Source: Pseudomonas lurida
GTDB lineage: Bacteria > Pseudomonadota > Gammaproteobacteria > Pseudomonadales > Pseudomonadaceae
NCBI RefSeq assembly: GCF_002563895.1
Contig: NZ_PDJB01000001.1
Span: 1,223,501-1,287,500 of the forward strand
Length of the DNA: 64,000 nt
Direction of reading: 5' to 3'
Shown: positions 17,840 through 26,485 of the stretch, in pieces
Numbering within the stretch: the first letter of the stretch is position 1
Layout of the letters: the number at the start of each line of letters is the position of its first letter
The notes under the pieces: model-generated
What the model was told of the DNA's origin: nothing
Databases searched by the model: none
Seen by the model: only the letters and a program-made list of their open reading frames with translations
Program-made: the position numbers and the translations under genes

Positions 17840-18810
17840 GCATCGCCCTCAACGTCATTACCGGCTTCCTCGGCAGCGGCAAGACCACCTTGCTCAAGCG
17901 CCTGCTGCAAGGCGAAAGCCTGGGCGACACCGCGTTGCTGATCAACGAATTCGGCGATGTCGGCATCGACCACCTGCTGGTGGAGGAGGTCGCGCCGGAT
18001 ACGGTGTTGCTGCCCAGCGGCTGCGTGTGCTGTTCGATCCGTGGTGAGTTGAAAGACGCGCTGCTCGGCCTGTTGCAACGCCGCGAGCGCGGTGAAATCC
18101 CGGCCTTCAAGCGGGTGATCCTGGAGACCACCGGCCTGGCCGACCCGGCGCCGATCCTCGCTACGTTGAACAACGATGTGCAACTGCGCGGGCGTTTCCA
18201 TATCGGCCTGGTGATCACCTTGGTCGACGCCAGCCACGCCGCGCTGCAAGAACGCTTGCACCCGGAGTGGTTGGCGCAGGTGGCGGCGGCGGATCGCCTG
18301 CTGCTGAGCAAGACCGATCTGGCCGGCGACTGCGCGGCACTGCGCGCGCATTTGCAGGCGCTCAATGCCGGTACGCCGATGCTGGATACCCACGATATCC
18401 ACAGCGGTGATCAACTGCTGCTCGGTGAAGGCCTGCGCAGTCCCGAACCCGCGGTGGAGGTCAATCGCTGGCAGCTGCATCGCACCACCACGGCCACCCA
18501 CGGTGATGCGCAAGTGTGCAGCCTGACCTTTGACCAGCCACTGGATTGGGTGGGGTTCGGGGTGTGGTTGTCGATGCTGTTAAGATGCCATGGCGAACGA
18601 ATCCTTCGTGTCAAAGGGCTGCTCAACGTGAACGCCAGTAACGCTCCCATCGTCATTCATGGTGTGCAGCATTGCCTGCATGCGCCGGTGCATTTGCCTG
18701 CGTGGCCGGGCAGTGATCGCCGATCGCGCCTGGTGTTTATCCTGCGCGGACTCGACCCGGCGCTGCTGCGGCGCTCCTTCGACGTGTTCTCGCGGCGGTT
18801 CGCGGCATGA
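17836..18810 (+). CDS. CobW/COG0523-family GTP-binding metallochaperone
   Basis: G3E GTPase of 324 residues with Walker A GFLGSGKTTLL at about 10-20, the family metal-binding CxCC (Cys63-Val-Cys65-Cys66), switch ETTGLADP and the NKXD-like SKTD. The C-terminal CobW domain spans about 225-320. Proteins of this group deliver zinc or other metals to client enzymes, or insert metal in cofactor synthesis. Here the client could be the NodB-fold hydrolase of the same operon, which has a conserved Asp-His-His site. Overlaps its neighbours by 4 bases on each side. Confidence 0.88.
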   Translation: MSIALNVITGFLGSGKTTLLKRLLQGESLGDTALLINEFGDVGIDHLLVEEVAPDTVLLPSGCVCCSIRGELKDALLGLLQRRERGEIPAFKRVILETTGLADPAPILATLNNDVQLRGRFHIGLVITLVDASHAALQERLHPEWLAQVAAADRLLLSKTDLAGDCAALRAHLQALNAGTPMLDTHDIHSGDQLLLGEGLRSPEPAVEVNRWQLHRTTTATHGDAQVCSLTFDQPLDWVGFGVWLSMLLRCHGERILRVKGLLNVNASNAPIVIHGVQHCLHAPVHLPAWPGSDRRSRLVFILRGLDPALLRRSFDVFSRRFAA

Positions 18811-19982
18811 TCACACTTCGCGTCCTCGGCACCTCGGTCACCCTGCTCGAATGCTTGCGTGTACGCGCCGAACAGGAGTTGGGCATTCGCTTGGTGTACC
18901 AGGTGCATGACGTCGAACAGGCCCAGCGTATCGCAGTGATGCAGCCCGAGAGCTACGACCTGTACGACCAGTGGTTTCACAATGTCGACTTCGTGTGGCC
19001 AGCCCGTGCGATCCAGCCCATCGACACCCGGCGCATTGCGCTGTGGCACGAGATCAATGACCTGCCCAAGCGCGGGCGCCTGTCGGCCAACGATCGCCTG
19101 GGCAGTGGTAGCGTGCCCAGCGAGCGCCTATTCGTGCAACACGATGGCAGCTTGGGCAGCACGGTCACCGAGCGCATCAGCATGCTGCCCCTGACTCACA
19201 ACGCCGACAGCTTCGCCTACCGACCCGAGCGCCTGCCCGAAGGATTTTGCCACGGCAACGAAAGCTGGGGCTGGCTGCTCGACCCCGCGTGGCGTGCGCG
19301 TACCGCCTTGCAAAGCGACGCCGCCATTGGCGCCCTGGACGCCGCATTGGCAGTGCAGGGCGCGGGGCTGGCGAGTTTCAGGGACATCGGCAATATGAGC
19401 ATCGAAGAGATCGACGTGCTCGCCGACATCCTCGTGCGTAAACGTAAGGAAGGGCACTTCGCGGCGTTCTGGTCCGATGATGAAGAGGCCGCGCAGTTGA
19501 TGCTGAGCCCGAGCATCGACATCCAGAGCCTGTGGTCGCCGACCTTGATGCGTTTGCATCGCGCCGGGGTGAAATACCGCTTGGCGGTGCCGCGCGAAGG
19601 GTACCGGGCGTGGTTTGGTGGGTTGTCCCTTTCCCGGCATGCCAAGGGGCCCGTGCTGGATGCGGCCTATGCCTATTTGAACTGGTGGCTGTCCGGCTGG
19701 CCTGGGGCGGTGATGGCGCGGCAGGGGTATTACATCGGTAACCCGGCGCGTAGTCGTGATCACTTGAGCAGCGCGGAGTGGGATTACTGGTATGCCGGCA
19801 AACCCGCGCGGGAGGAGTTGTCGGGGAGTGATGGGTTGCCGTTGATTGATGTGGGGGAAGTGCGGGATGGGGGGTCTTATGAACAGCGTATGGGGCATAT
19901 TGCTGTGTGGAACTCGGTGATGGATGAGCATAATTATCTGGTGCGGCGGTGGGGGGATTTTATGCGGGCGCGTTGTCTTTGA
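18807..19982 (+). CDS. Substrate-binding-protein-like protein without a signal peptide
   Basis: A 391-residue protein resembling type 1/PotD-like ABC solute-binding proteins. The N-terminal strand ITLRVLGTSVTLLE begins at residue 2 and the later blocks (LPLTHNADSFAY, WGWLLDPAW, DAAYAYLNWWLSGWPG) fit that fold. There is no leader, lipobox or Tat motif, so the protein should stay in the cytoplasm. No ABC permease or ATPase gene lies nearby. It overlaps cobW by 4 bases and ends the operon. It may bind the pathway substrate or a metal complex inside the cell, or be an enzyme that has adopted the fold. Codon use becomes noticeably less GC-biased in the last 150 bases. Confidence 0.75.
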   Translation: MITLRVLGTSVTLLECLRVRAEQELGIRLVYQVHDVEQAQRIAVMQPESYDLYDQWFHNVDFVWPARAIQPIDTRRIALWHEINDLPKRGRLSANDRLGSGSVPSERLFVQHDGSLGSTVTERISMLPLTHNADSFAYRPERLPEGFCHGNESWGWLLDPAWRARTALQSDAAIGALDAALAVQGAGLASFRDIGNMSIEEIDVLADILVRKRKEGHFAAFWSDDEEAAQLMLSPSIDIQSLWSPTLMRLHRAGVKYRLAVPREGYRAWFGGLSLSRHAKGPVLDAAYAYLNWWLSGWPGAVMARQGYYIGNPARSRDHLSSAEWDYWYAGKPAREELSGSDGLPLIDVGEVRDGGSYEQRMGHIAVWNSVMDEHNYLVRRWGDFMRARCL

Positions 19983-20043
19983 TTGATTGAGTCCATATCC
20001 GTTGCTGCGGTAACGGCTGCTTAGGGTCCCGCTCCTGCAGCGG

Positions 20044-20085
20044 TTCACTTTTGGAGGACCGGGATGCCGGCCCAGCCAAAAGTAA
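20044..20085. repeat. Dispersed intergenic palindrome
   Basis: ACTTTTGG (20047-20054) and CCAAAAGT (20076-20083) form the outer arms of a hairpin whose centre is CCGGGATGCCGG. The block around it (GGTTCACTTTTGG ... CCAAAAGTAACC) recurs between genes in many Pseudomonas genomes as I recall, and is often mis-annotated as a small protein. A 10-base A run follows near 20135. Confidence 0.6.
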
Positions 20086-20160
20086 CCAAAAAGTCCTCGC
20101 CCCAACACTCGGCACCTCGACCAGGCTCCGATCAAAAAAAAAAGTGCGGCGACCTTAGAG

Positions 20161-20928
20161 CCGACCTCGTTCAAAGGTGGGAACTGGCTTGCCTGCGATG
20201 GCATCAACCCGGTCTGCCTGCTGTACCGAGGTGTCAGCTTCGCCGGCAAGCCAGCTCCCACAGAAAAGCAGATAGGTGATCGATCTCTCAGCCAAGCACG
20301 GCGGCCTCAAAGTCGACCGGTTTCTTTCTGCCGACCTCTGTCAAAGGTGGGAGCTGGCTTGCCTGCGATGGCATCAACCGGGTGTGCCTGCTGTACCGAG
20401 TTGCCTGCATCGCAGGCAAGCCAGCTCCCACAGAAAAGCAGATAGGTGAGCGATCTCTCAGCCAAGCACGGCGGCCTCAAAGTCGACCGGTTTCTTTCTG
20501 CCGACCTCTGTCAAAGGTGGGAGCTGGCTTGCCTGCGATGGCATCAACCCGGTCTGCCTGCTGTACCGAGTTGCCTGCATCGCCCGCAAGCCAGCTCCCA
20601 CAGAAAAGCAGATAGGTGAGCGATCTCTCAGCCAAGCACGGCGGCCTCAAAGTCGACCGGTTTCTTTCTGCCGACCTCTGTCAAAGGTGGGAGCTGGCTT
20701 GCCTGCGATGGCATCAACCCAGTCTGCCTGCTGTACCGAGGTGTCAGCTTCGCAGGCAAGCCAGCTCCCACAGAAAAGCAAATAGGTGAGCGATCTCTCA
20801 GCCAAGCACGGCGGCCTCAAGGCCGACCGGTTTCTTTCTGCCGACCTCGTTCAAAGGTGGGAGCTGGCTTGCCTGCGATGGCATCAACCGGGTGTGCCTG
20901 CTGTACCGAGTTGCCTGCATCGCCCGCA
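20161..20928. repeat. Tandem array of a 170-bp unit carrying REP pairs
   Basis: The block TCAAAGGTGGGA begins at 20171, 20341, 20511, 20681 and 20851, an exact 170-base period, giving four full units and a fifth that breaks off inside its second REP arm. Each unit contains a forward REP core (GGGAGCTGGCTTGCCTGCG), a spacer, the inverse core (AAGCCAGCTCCCAC), then a non-REP linker (AAAAGCAGATAGGTGAGCG... to TTTCTTTCTG). The inner arm varies among units (GTGTCAGCTTCG versus GTTGCCTGCATCG). It is not a CRISPR array: the unit is too long and the spacers are not unique. Confidence 0.93.
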
Positions 20929-21225
20929 TTCCAGGCTCTTTTCCAACAGTGAACCGCCGTGTGGGCGGAACCCATAGCGGCCGTTACCCAAATAACGGAG
21001 ATGTATTCAGCTTCCCAACACAGCCAACCCTCTGTCGCCAAAAAACCGCCACCAAATCCGCCGTTTTTATTGGGTGCACTCAAGCCCACTCCCAGCTAAT
21101 CTGCTAAAACCAAATATCCTACTAAAATAGATGTTTTTTTGACGCCAGGTCAGCTGTCGCAAGGAATGCACATGACAAAAGGACGTAATGGCAGAGAGAG
21201 GCGAACGCTGCCAGAGGGCACTGCA
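20929..21225. other. Leader of the EAL gene, no gene seen
   Basis: About 300 bases of lower-GC sequence between the repeat array and the phosphodiesterase start. They include AT-rich stretches (AAAACCAAATATCC, AAAATAGATGTTTTTTT) that may carry the promoter. No open frame with a credible ribosome-binding site was found apart from the alternative start at 21172 of the downstream gene. Confidence 0.5.
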
Positions 21226-23562
21226 ATGAGGTGGCGCCACACGTTCCAAACCCGCATCGCCGGGGTGCTGGCGCTGTTGCTGCTGGTCGTCGTCGCCGCC
21301 ACTTACTTCGCCGTCAAGGCCGCTACTTCCCGCGCCGTGGAAAACCAGGCGCAAGTCCAACTGCAGACCGGCAGCCAAGTCTTCGAACGCCTGCTTGACT
21401 TGCGCGGGCGTCGCCTGCAGTACGGCCTGGACTGGCTGACTGCCGATCTCCCGTTCAAACGGGCCGTGGCCGAAGGCAAGGCGGCGGCGGTTCTTGCCGC
21501 GCTGCGTCGCCACGGGACCGGTATCCGCGCCAGTGAAGTGTTCGTGCTGGGCCTGGATGGCAAGGTCATGGTCAGCACCTTGTCTATCCTTGCACGTGGC
21601 CAGGTGTTCCCCTACGACCATGCCTTGCGCAACGCGCGGCGTACAGGGCTGCAGATGCTGATCGTGGCGATGGATGGACGCCCCTATTTGCTGGTGCAGG
21701 ATGAGGTGCTCGACCCGCTGCCCATCGCCCGCATTGTCATGGGCTTCGCCATGGACACACTGTTCGCCCATGAGCTGCGCTCCATGAGCAACCTGGAGGT
21801 GTCGTTCCTCAGTGTGCAAAACGGCAACCCCGGGCCGTTGTTCAGTACCCAGCCGGATGCCTACCAGGCCGCTGCCCTGAGTCTGTTGCGCGACGGCCAC
21901 GTCGACCCCGAACCGAAGTTCCATCTGTTCCATGGCCAGCGGGTGCTCAGCCAGGTACTGCCGCTGGCCAACACCGACGATGGCGACGACGTGCGGGTGT
22001 TGCTGCAAAGCCCGCTCGACCACGCCCTGGAATCCTTTGCACCGCTGGACCGGCAGTTCCTCGGGATTGCCCTGGCGGTGCTGCTGGTGTCCCTGGCCGG
22101 TGCGCTGTTTCTGGCGCGACGGGTGTCGCGCCCGCTCAATGCCCTGGTGCAGGCGGCTGAGCGCATCGGTGCCGGTGACTACCGCACGCCGGTGCGGGGG
22201 CGCAGCCACGATGAATTCGGGCTGCTGGCCCGTGCTTTCAACGCCATGCAAAGCGGGATTGCCGTGCGCGAGCGACAACTGGCGCACAACGCGCTGCACG
22301 ATCCGCTCACCGGCCTGCCCAACCGTGCGCTGGCCATGGAACGCCTGGGCAGTGCGATCAGTGCGCGGCGGCCGGTGGTATTGCTGTACCTGGGGATCGA
22401 GAACTACCGGGTGATCAACGAAGGTTTCGGGCCACAAGGCGTAGAAGAAATGCTGCGCGAAGCCAGCCGCTGCCTGTCCATGAGCCTGTTGGCCAGCGAC
22501 ACGGCGGCGCGCATTACCGGCAGCGAGTTCCTGCTATTGCTCGAGAATACCGAGATCGACCGCGCCGTGGCCCGTGCCGACCGCCTCTACGCACTGCTCA
22601 CCGAGCCCCAGCGCATCGGCAATGACGAATTGCGCCACGAAGTGAGCATCGGTATTGCCGCGTACCCCGCCGATGGCCAGCAGGTAGAAGAGTTGATCAG
22701 CCGCGCCGCCATCGCCCGGCATGACGCCGCTAGCCTGCCGGGGCATTTGCAGATCTACCAGCAGGACCGCGACCTGGTGCATCAGCGCCAGATCACCCTT
22801 ATCCGAGACTTGCGACGTGCGGCCATCGAGGGTGAGTTATTCCTGTGCTACCAGCCCAAGCTCGACCTCAAGCACGGCTATGTCCGCCAGGCCGAAGCGT
22901 TGTTGCGCTGGCAGCACCCAACGCTGGGGCAGGTGTCTCCAGCCGAATTCATCCCGCTGGCCGAACGCACCGGCAGTATGGGCAGCCTGACCCTGTGGGT
23001 GATCGAAGAAGCTATCCGCCAGATCGCCGAGTGGGCGCAGCGTGGCATGCTGATCCAGCTGTCGGTGAATATTTCGGTGGACGACCTGGCCGACAATGAC
23101 TTGGCGATTCGCGTCACCACATTGTTGATGCAGTATCAGGTGGAGGCCGAGCAACTGATTTTCGAAATCACCGAAAGCGCGATCATGCACAACCCGCAAC
23201 AAGCGCTCAGCGTGCTGGAGCAACTGCGCAACTGTGGCATCAGCCTGTCGGTGGATGACTTCGGCACCGGTTATTCCTCGCTGGCCCAATTGCAGCGTTT
23301 GCCGGTGCAGGAATTGAAGATCGACCAGTCTTTCGTGCGCAACCTCAACAGCACCAGCAGCGACGGGGTGATCGTGCGTTCCACCATCGAGATGAGCCAC
23401 AACCTGGGCCTCAAGGTGGTAGCCGAAGGCGTCGAGTTTGCCCCCAGCCTCAAGCTGCTCAAACAGTGGAATTGCGACACCGCCCAGGGCTACCTGATCA
23501 GTCGGCCGTTGAACGCGATGGCGTTCGAGATGTGGATGCGCCGCGAGCGCTCACCCGTCTGA
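21226..23562 (+). CDS. Membrane c-di-GMP phosphodiesterase with degenerate GGDEF and intact EAL domains
   Basis: A 778-residue protein: N-terminal membrane helix (GVLALLLLVVVAATYF), a periplasmic sensor of about 240 residues, a second helix (GIALAVLLVSLAGALF), HAMP (RRVSRPLNALVQAAERIG), GGDEF and EAL. The cyclase site reads GSEF near residue 432 instead of GGDEF, so synthesis of c-di-GMP is unlikely. The EAL domain looks complete (EALLRW near 557, NIS, ESAIM, DDFGTG near 677, AEGVE, AQGY), so it should hydrolyse c-di-GMP and favour motility over biofilm. AGAGGG precedes the ATG at 21226; an alternative ATG at 21172 has AAGGA and would add 18 polar residues. A strong terminator follows. Confidence 0.9.
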   Translation: MRWRHTFQTRIAGVLALLLLVVVAATYFAVKAATSRAVENQAQVQLQTGSQVFERLLDLRGRRLQYGLDWLTADLPFKRAVAEGKAAAVLAALRRHGTGIRASEVFVLGLDGKVMVSTLSILARGQVFPYDHALRNARRTGLQMLIVAMDGRPYLLVQDEVLDPLPIARIVMGFAMDTLFAHELRSMSNLEVSFLSVQNGNPGPLFSTQPDAYQAAALSLLRDGHVDPEPKFHLFHGQRVLSQVLPLANTDDGDDVRVLLQSPLDHALESFAPLDRQFLGIALAVLLVSLAGALFLARRVSRPLNALVQAAERIGAGDYRTPVRGRSHDEFGLLARAFNAMQSGIAVRERQLAHNALHDPLTGLPNRALAMERLGSAISARRPVVLLYLGIENYRVINEGFGPQGVEEMLREASRCLSMSLLASDTAARITGSEFLLLLENTEIDRAVARADRLYALLTEPQRIGNDELRHEVSIGIAAYPADGQQVEELISRAAIARHDAASLPGHLQIYQQDRDLVHQRQITLIRDLRRAAIEGELFLCYQPKLDLKHGYVRQAEALLRWQHPTLGQVSPAEFIPLAERTGSMGSLTLWVIEEAIRQIAEWAQRGMLIQLSVNISVDDLADNDLAIRVTTLLMQYQVEAEQLIFEITESAIMHNPQQALSVLEQLRNCGISLSVDDFGTGYSSLAQLQRLPVQELKIDQSFVRNLNSTSSDGVIVRSTIEMSHNLGLKVVAEGVEFAPSLKLLKQWNCDTAQGYLISRPLNAMAFEMWMRRERSPV

Positions 23563-23606
23563 TATCGGCCCCTGCACGCGCCGGCAGCCTGTTCCTGCGG
23601 GTTATG

Positions 23607-23645
23607 AAAAAGGCGGCTACCTGTTGAGGGTAGCCGCCTTTTTTT
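23607..23645 (+). terminator. Rho-independent terminator
   Basis: AAAAAGGCGGCTACC, the loop TGTTGAG, then GGTAGCCGCC followed by seven or more T residues. A-rich and T-rich flanks on opposite sides allow function in both directions, between the converging EAL and gcd genes. Confidence 0.95.
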
Positions 23646-23659
23646 ACCGCCGGTGTCGC

Positions 23660-26071
23660 TTAATCCGGCAGTTTGAACGCCATCACGTAGTCACCCTGTT
23701 TGGTACCCAGGGAACCGTGACCGCCGGCCATGACCAGCACGTACTGCTTGCCGTCCTTGCCGGTGTAGGTCATCGGGGTGGTCTGCGCGCCTGCAGGCAG
23801 GCGGCCTTCCCACAGTTGCTTGCCGTTCTTCACGTCGTAAGCACGCAGGTACTGGTCGAGCGTACCGCTGAGGAATGACACGCCACCGGCGGTGGTGAAG
23901 GTGCCGCCCAGGCTAGGCACGCCCATGGTCAGTGGGATCGGAACCGGCGAGCTGTCACGCACGGTGCCGTTCTTGTGCATCCAGATGGTTTTGTGGGTGG
24001 TCAGGTCGACCGCCGCCACGTAACCCCATGCCGGTGCCTGGCACGGCAGGCCCATTGGCGACAGCATGGCTTCGAGGATCACGCCGTAGGGCGCGCCTTT
24101 GTTCGGCTGCACGCCTTCGGTTTCGCTGACGCGTGGACCTTGCTTGGCGATGTCGGCGGCCGGGATCAGTTTCGATTTGAACGCCATGTAGCTCGGGTTC
24201 ACGAAGGCAATCTGGCGAACCGGGTCGACGGAAATGCCACCCCAGTCGAACACGCCGAAGTTACCTGGGTAAACGATCGAGCCCTGCAGCGATGGCGGGG
24301 TGAAAGCACCGTCGTAGCGCATGGATTTGAAATCAATCCGGCACAGCATCTGGTCGAACGGCGTCACGCCCCACATGTCGCGCTCTTTGAGCGGCGGCGG
24401 CATGAAGTTCAGGTCGGACTTGGGTTGGGTCGGCGACGTGTGGTCGCCAGCGACTGCACCTTGCGGTACCGCGACTTCGTGGATCGGCACCACTGGTTGG
24501 CCGGTAGCACGGTCCAGCACGTAGATGCTGCCTTGCTTGGTCGACGCCATCACTGCCTGCTTCACGCCGGCTTCGGTCTTGATGTCGATCAGCGAAGGCT
24601 GGCCGCCCACGTCCATGTCCCACAGGTCATGGTGAGTGAATTGGAAGGTCCACTTCACGTGGCCACTGTCGATGTCCAGGGCGGTCAGGCCGGCGCTGTA
24701 TTTTTCCGAGTCTTCGGTACGGTCGCCGCCGTATTGGTCGGGCATCTGGTTGCCCATCGGCAGGTACAGCATGCCGAGTTTTTCATCCACGGCGAACATG
24801 GACCACATGTTCGGCGAGTTGCGGGTGTAGGTCTTGCCCTCGGCCAACGGCGTGGTGTCGTCCGGGTTGCCGCTGTCCCAGTTCCACACCAGCTTGCCGG
24901 TGTGCACGTCGAACGCGCGGATCACGCCGCTTGGCTCGTCGGTGGAAACGTTGTCGGTCACGTGGCCGCCGATCACCACCAGGTTCTTGGTCACAGCAGG
25001 TGGCGACGTGGAGTAGTAACCGCCTGGGGCGAAGCTGCCGATGTTGGCACGCAGGTCGACCTGGCCTTTGTCGCCGAAGTCTTCGCACATCTTGCCGGTG
25101 TCGGCGTTGAGGGCGATCAGGCGGGTGTCGGCAGTCGGTACGAAGATGCGTTTCGGGCAGGCATTCGGTGCAGCGGCGGGGCTGGCGCTGCCAGTCGGGC
25201 TCTGCTCGGAAGCGTAGGCAGCGTCATCGTGATACGACACGCCACGGCAGGTCATGTGTGCCCAACCCTTGAAGTTCTCGGCACCCTGGCTGCTGATCTT
25301 CGGATCGAAGCGCCAGATTTCCTTGCCGGTGTCGGGGTCCAGTGCAATCACCTGGCTGTGCGGCGTGCACACGTAGAGCATGCCGTTGACTTTCAGCGGG
25401 GTGTTTTCTGCGGTGGTTTCACCTGGATCGTTCGGACCTGGGATGTCACCGGTGCGGAACGTCCACGCGGGGACCAGCTTGTGCGCGTTTTCCGGGGTGA
25501 TCTGTGCCAGTGGCGAGTAGCGGTCGCCAAAGGCCGAACGGCCATAGGAGTTCCAGTCGCCATCGGCCTGGGTCGGTGCAGCGCTGGCCATGCCCGGTAC
25601 CGCGTCGCGGTCCAGTTGGCCTTTGATCTCACCCGGGTTGGTGAATTGGCTGGCAACGGCAGCAGCGCCAGCGAGCACCACGGCCACGCTCAGCGCGCCA
25701 GTGCCCAGTGGGGCAGGCTGGCCGCGCAGTAGCGGACGGCGAAACCACGGGAGCAGCATGACGATGCCCAGGGCGAACAGCAGTGCCAGGCGCGGCACCA
25801 GCTGCCACCAGTCCAGGCCGACTTCCCACAAGGCCCACACAGTGCTGGCGAACAACACCAGTGCGTACAGGCCCAGCGCAGCGCGGCGGGTGGCCAGCAG
25901 CAGGACGCCGGTCAAGGTGATGCCGATACCGGCCAGCAGGTAGTACAGCGACCCGCCGAGCATCGTCAGCTTGATACCCCCGGCCAGCAAGGCCAGGCCC
26001 ATGATCAGCAGCAAGACTCCAAGCAGCCTGGGCAGCAGGCGGCTTGGCGTTGAGGCACCGTCAGTGCTCAT
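23660..26071 (-). CDS. gcd: Membrane-bound PQQ-dependent glucose dehydrogenase
   Basis: Oxidises glucose to gluconolactone in the periplasm and passes electrons to ubiquinone. In Pseudomonas it feeds the direct oxidative route and acidifies the surroundings, which dissolves mineral phosphate. The 803 residues comprise five N-terminal membrane helices (about 1-140) and a periplasmic eight-bladed propeller with recognisable PQQ-dehydrogenase blocks: DWNSYGRSAFGDRYSPL, NTPLKVNGMLYVCTPH, THHDLWDMDVGGQPSL and the C-terminal TYTGKDGKQYVLVMAGGHG. No PQQ synthesis genes lie in the window. Confidence 0.95.
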   Translation of the reverse strand: MSTDGASTPSRLLPRLLGVLLLIMGLALLAGGIKLTMLGGSLYYLLAGIGITLTGVLLLATRRAALGLYALVLFASTVWALWEVGLDWWQLVPRLALLFALGIVMLLPWFRRPLLRGQPAPLGTGALSVAVVLAGAAAVASQFTNPGEIKGQLDRDAVPGMASAAPTQADGDWNSYGRSAFGDRYSPLAQITPENAHKLVPAWTFRTGDIPGPNDPGETTAENTPLKVNGMLYVCTPHSQVIALDPDTGKEIWRFDPKISSQGAENFKGWAHMTCRGVSYHDDAAYASEQSPTGSASPAAAPNACPKRIFVPTADTRLIALNADTGKMCEDFGDKGQVDLRANIGSFAPGGYYSTSPPAVTKNLVVIGGHVTDNVSTDEPSGVIRAFDVHTGKLVWNWDSGNPDDTTPLAEGKTYTRNSPNMWSMFAVDEKLGMLYLPMGNQMPDQYGGDRTEDSEKYSAGLTALDIDSGHVKWTFQFTHHDLWDMDVGGQPSLIDIKTEAGVKQAVMASTKQGSIYVLDRATGQPVVPIHEVAVPQGAVAGDHTSPTQPKSDLNFMPPPLKERDMWGVTPFDQMLCRIDFKSMRYDGAFTPPSLQGSIVYPGNFGVFDWGGISVDPVRQIAFVNPSYMAFKSKLIPAADIAKQGPRVSETEGVQPNKGAPYGVILEAMLSPMGLPCQAPAWGYVAAVDLTTHKTIWMHKNGTVRDSSPVPIPLTMGVPSLGGTFTTAGGVSFLSGTLDQYLRAYDVKNGKQLWEGRLPAGAQTTPMTYTGKDGKQYVLVMAGGHGSLGTKQGDYVMAFKLPD

Positions 26072-26412
26072 AGTTGTGTTTCTCCGTTACGTTGGAATTA
26101 TGTAACCCCGTGCTTCACTGTAGATGACGATTCGGCGCGGGCTTGGTTCAGCGTTAATTCGGTTTTTCTAGGGATCGCAGTGTTATCCACAGGCGGGCGA
26201 TTTATCCCCAGGCGCAGGTCGGTGAAAGACAGCGCTGTCTTCGAGGAGAGGAGAGTTCGGCAAGATGGGGTCGACCGCGGAAGTGAAACGTTTCAGTTTG
26301 TTGCGGCAAGGATAAAGTGCTGACGCGCCAAGAGAAAGCGCAAATCGCAAGATGCATCATTTCCGATTTGGTAACAGTGACAGAACGTCGCTGCTAGAGG
26401 CCCGGCAAACCC
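26072..26412. other. gcd upstream region, no gene seen
   Basis: About 340 bases between the gcd start and the REP pair. It should hold the gcd promoter on the minus strand. It contains AT-rich stretches and no open frame of note. A short direct word (GAAACGTTTCAG, near-palindromic) at about 26284-26295 could be a LacI/GntR-type operator, but this is only a possibility. Confidence 0.4.
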
Positions 26413-26474
26413 TGTGGGAGCCGGCTTGCCTGCGACAGGGCCCATGAGGACGCCATCGCCGGCAAGCCGGCTCC
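26413..26474. repeat. REP palindrome pair
   Basis: TGTGGGAGCCGGCTTGCCTGCG on the left faces GCCGGCAAGCCGGCTCC on the right. It sits immediately downstream of the TonB receptor gene on the minus strand and probably protects or ends that transcript. Confidence 0.8.
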
Positions 26475-26485
26475 TGAAGGTAGGT

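Noticed and set aside
20064..20279. Small protein reading MPAQPKVTKKSS at the dispersed palindrome
   Set aside because: The frame lies wholly within a dispersed intergenic repeat and the first unit of the tandem array; such frames are common false genes in Pseudomonas.
20161..20928. CRISPR array
   Set aside because: The unit is 170 bases with near-identical content, including linkers; there are no unique spacers and no cas genes.
23975..25732. 585-codon open frame opposite gcd
   Set aside because: It mirrors the glucose dehydrogenase gene in a GC-rich codon-position shadow, with no ribosome-binding site and a low-complexity His/Arg/Val-rich product.
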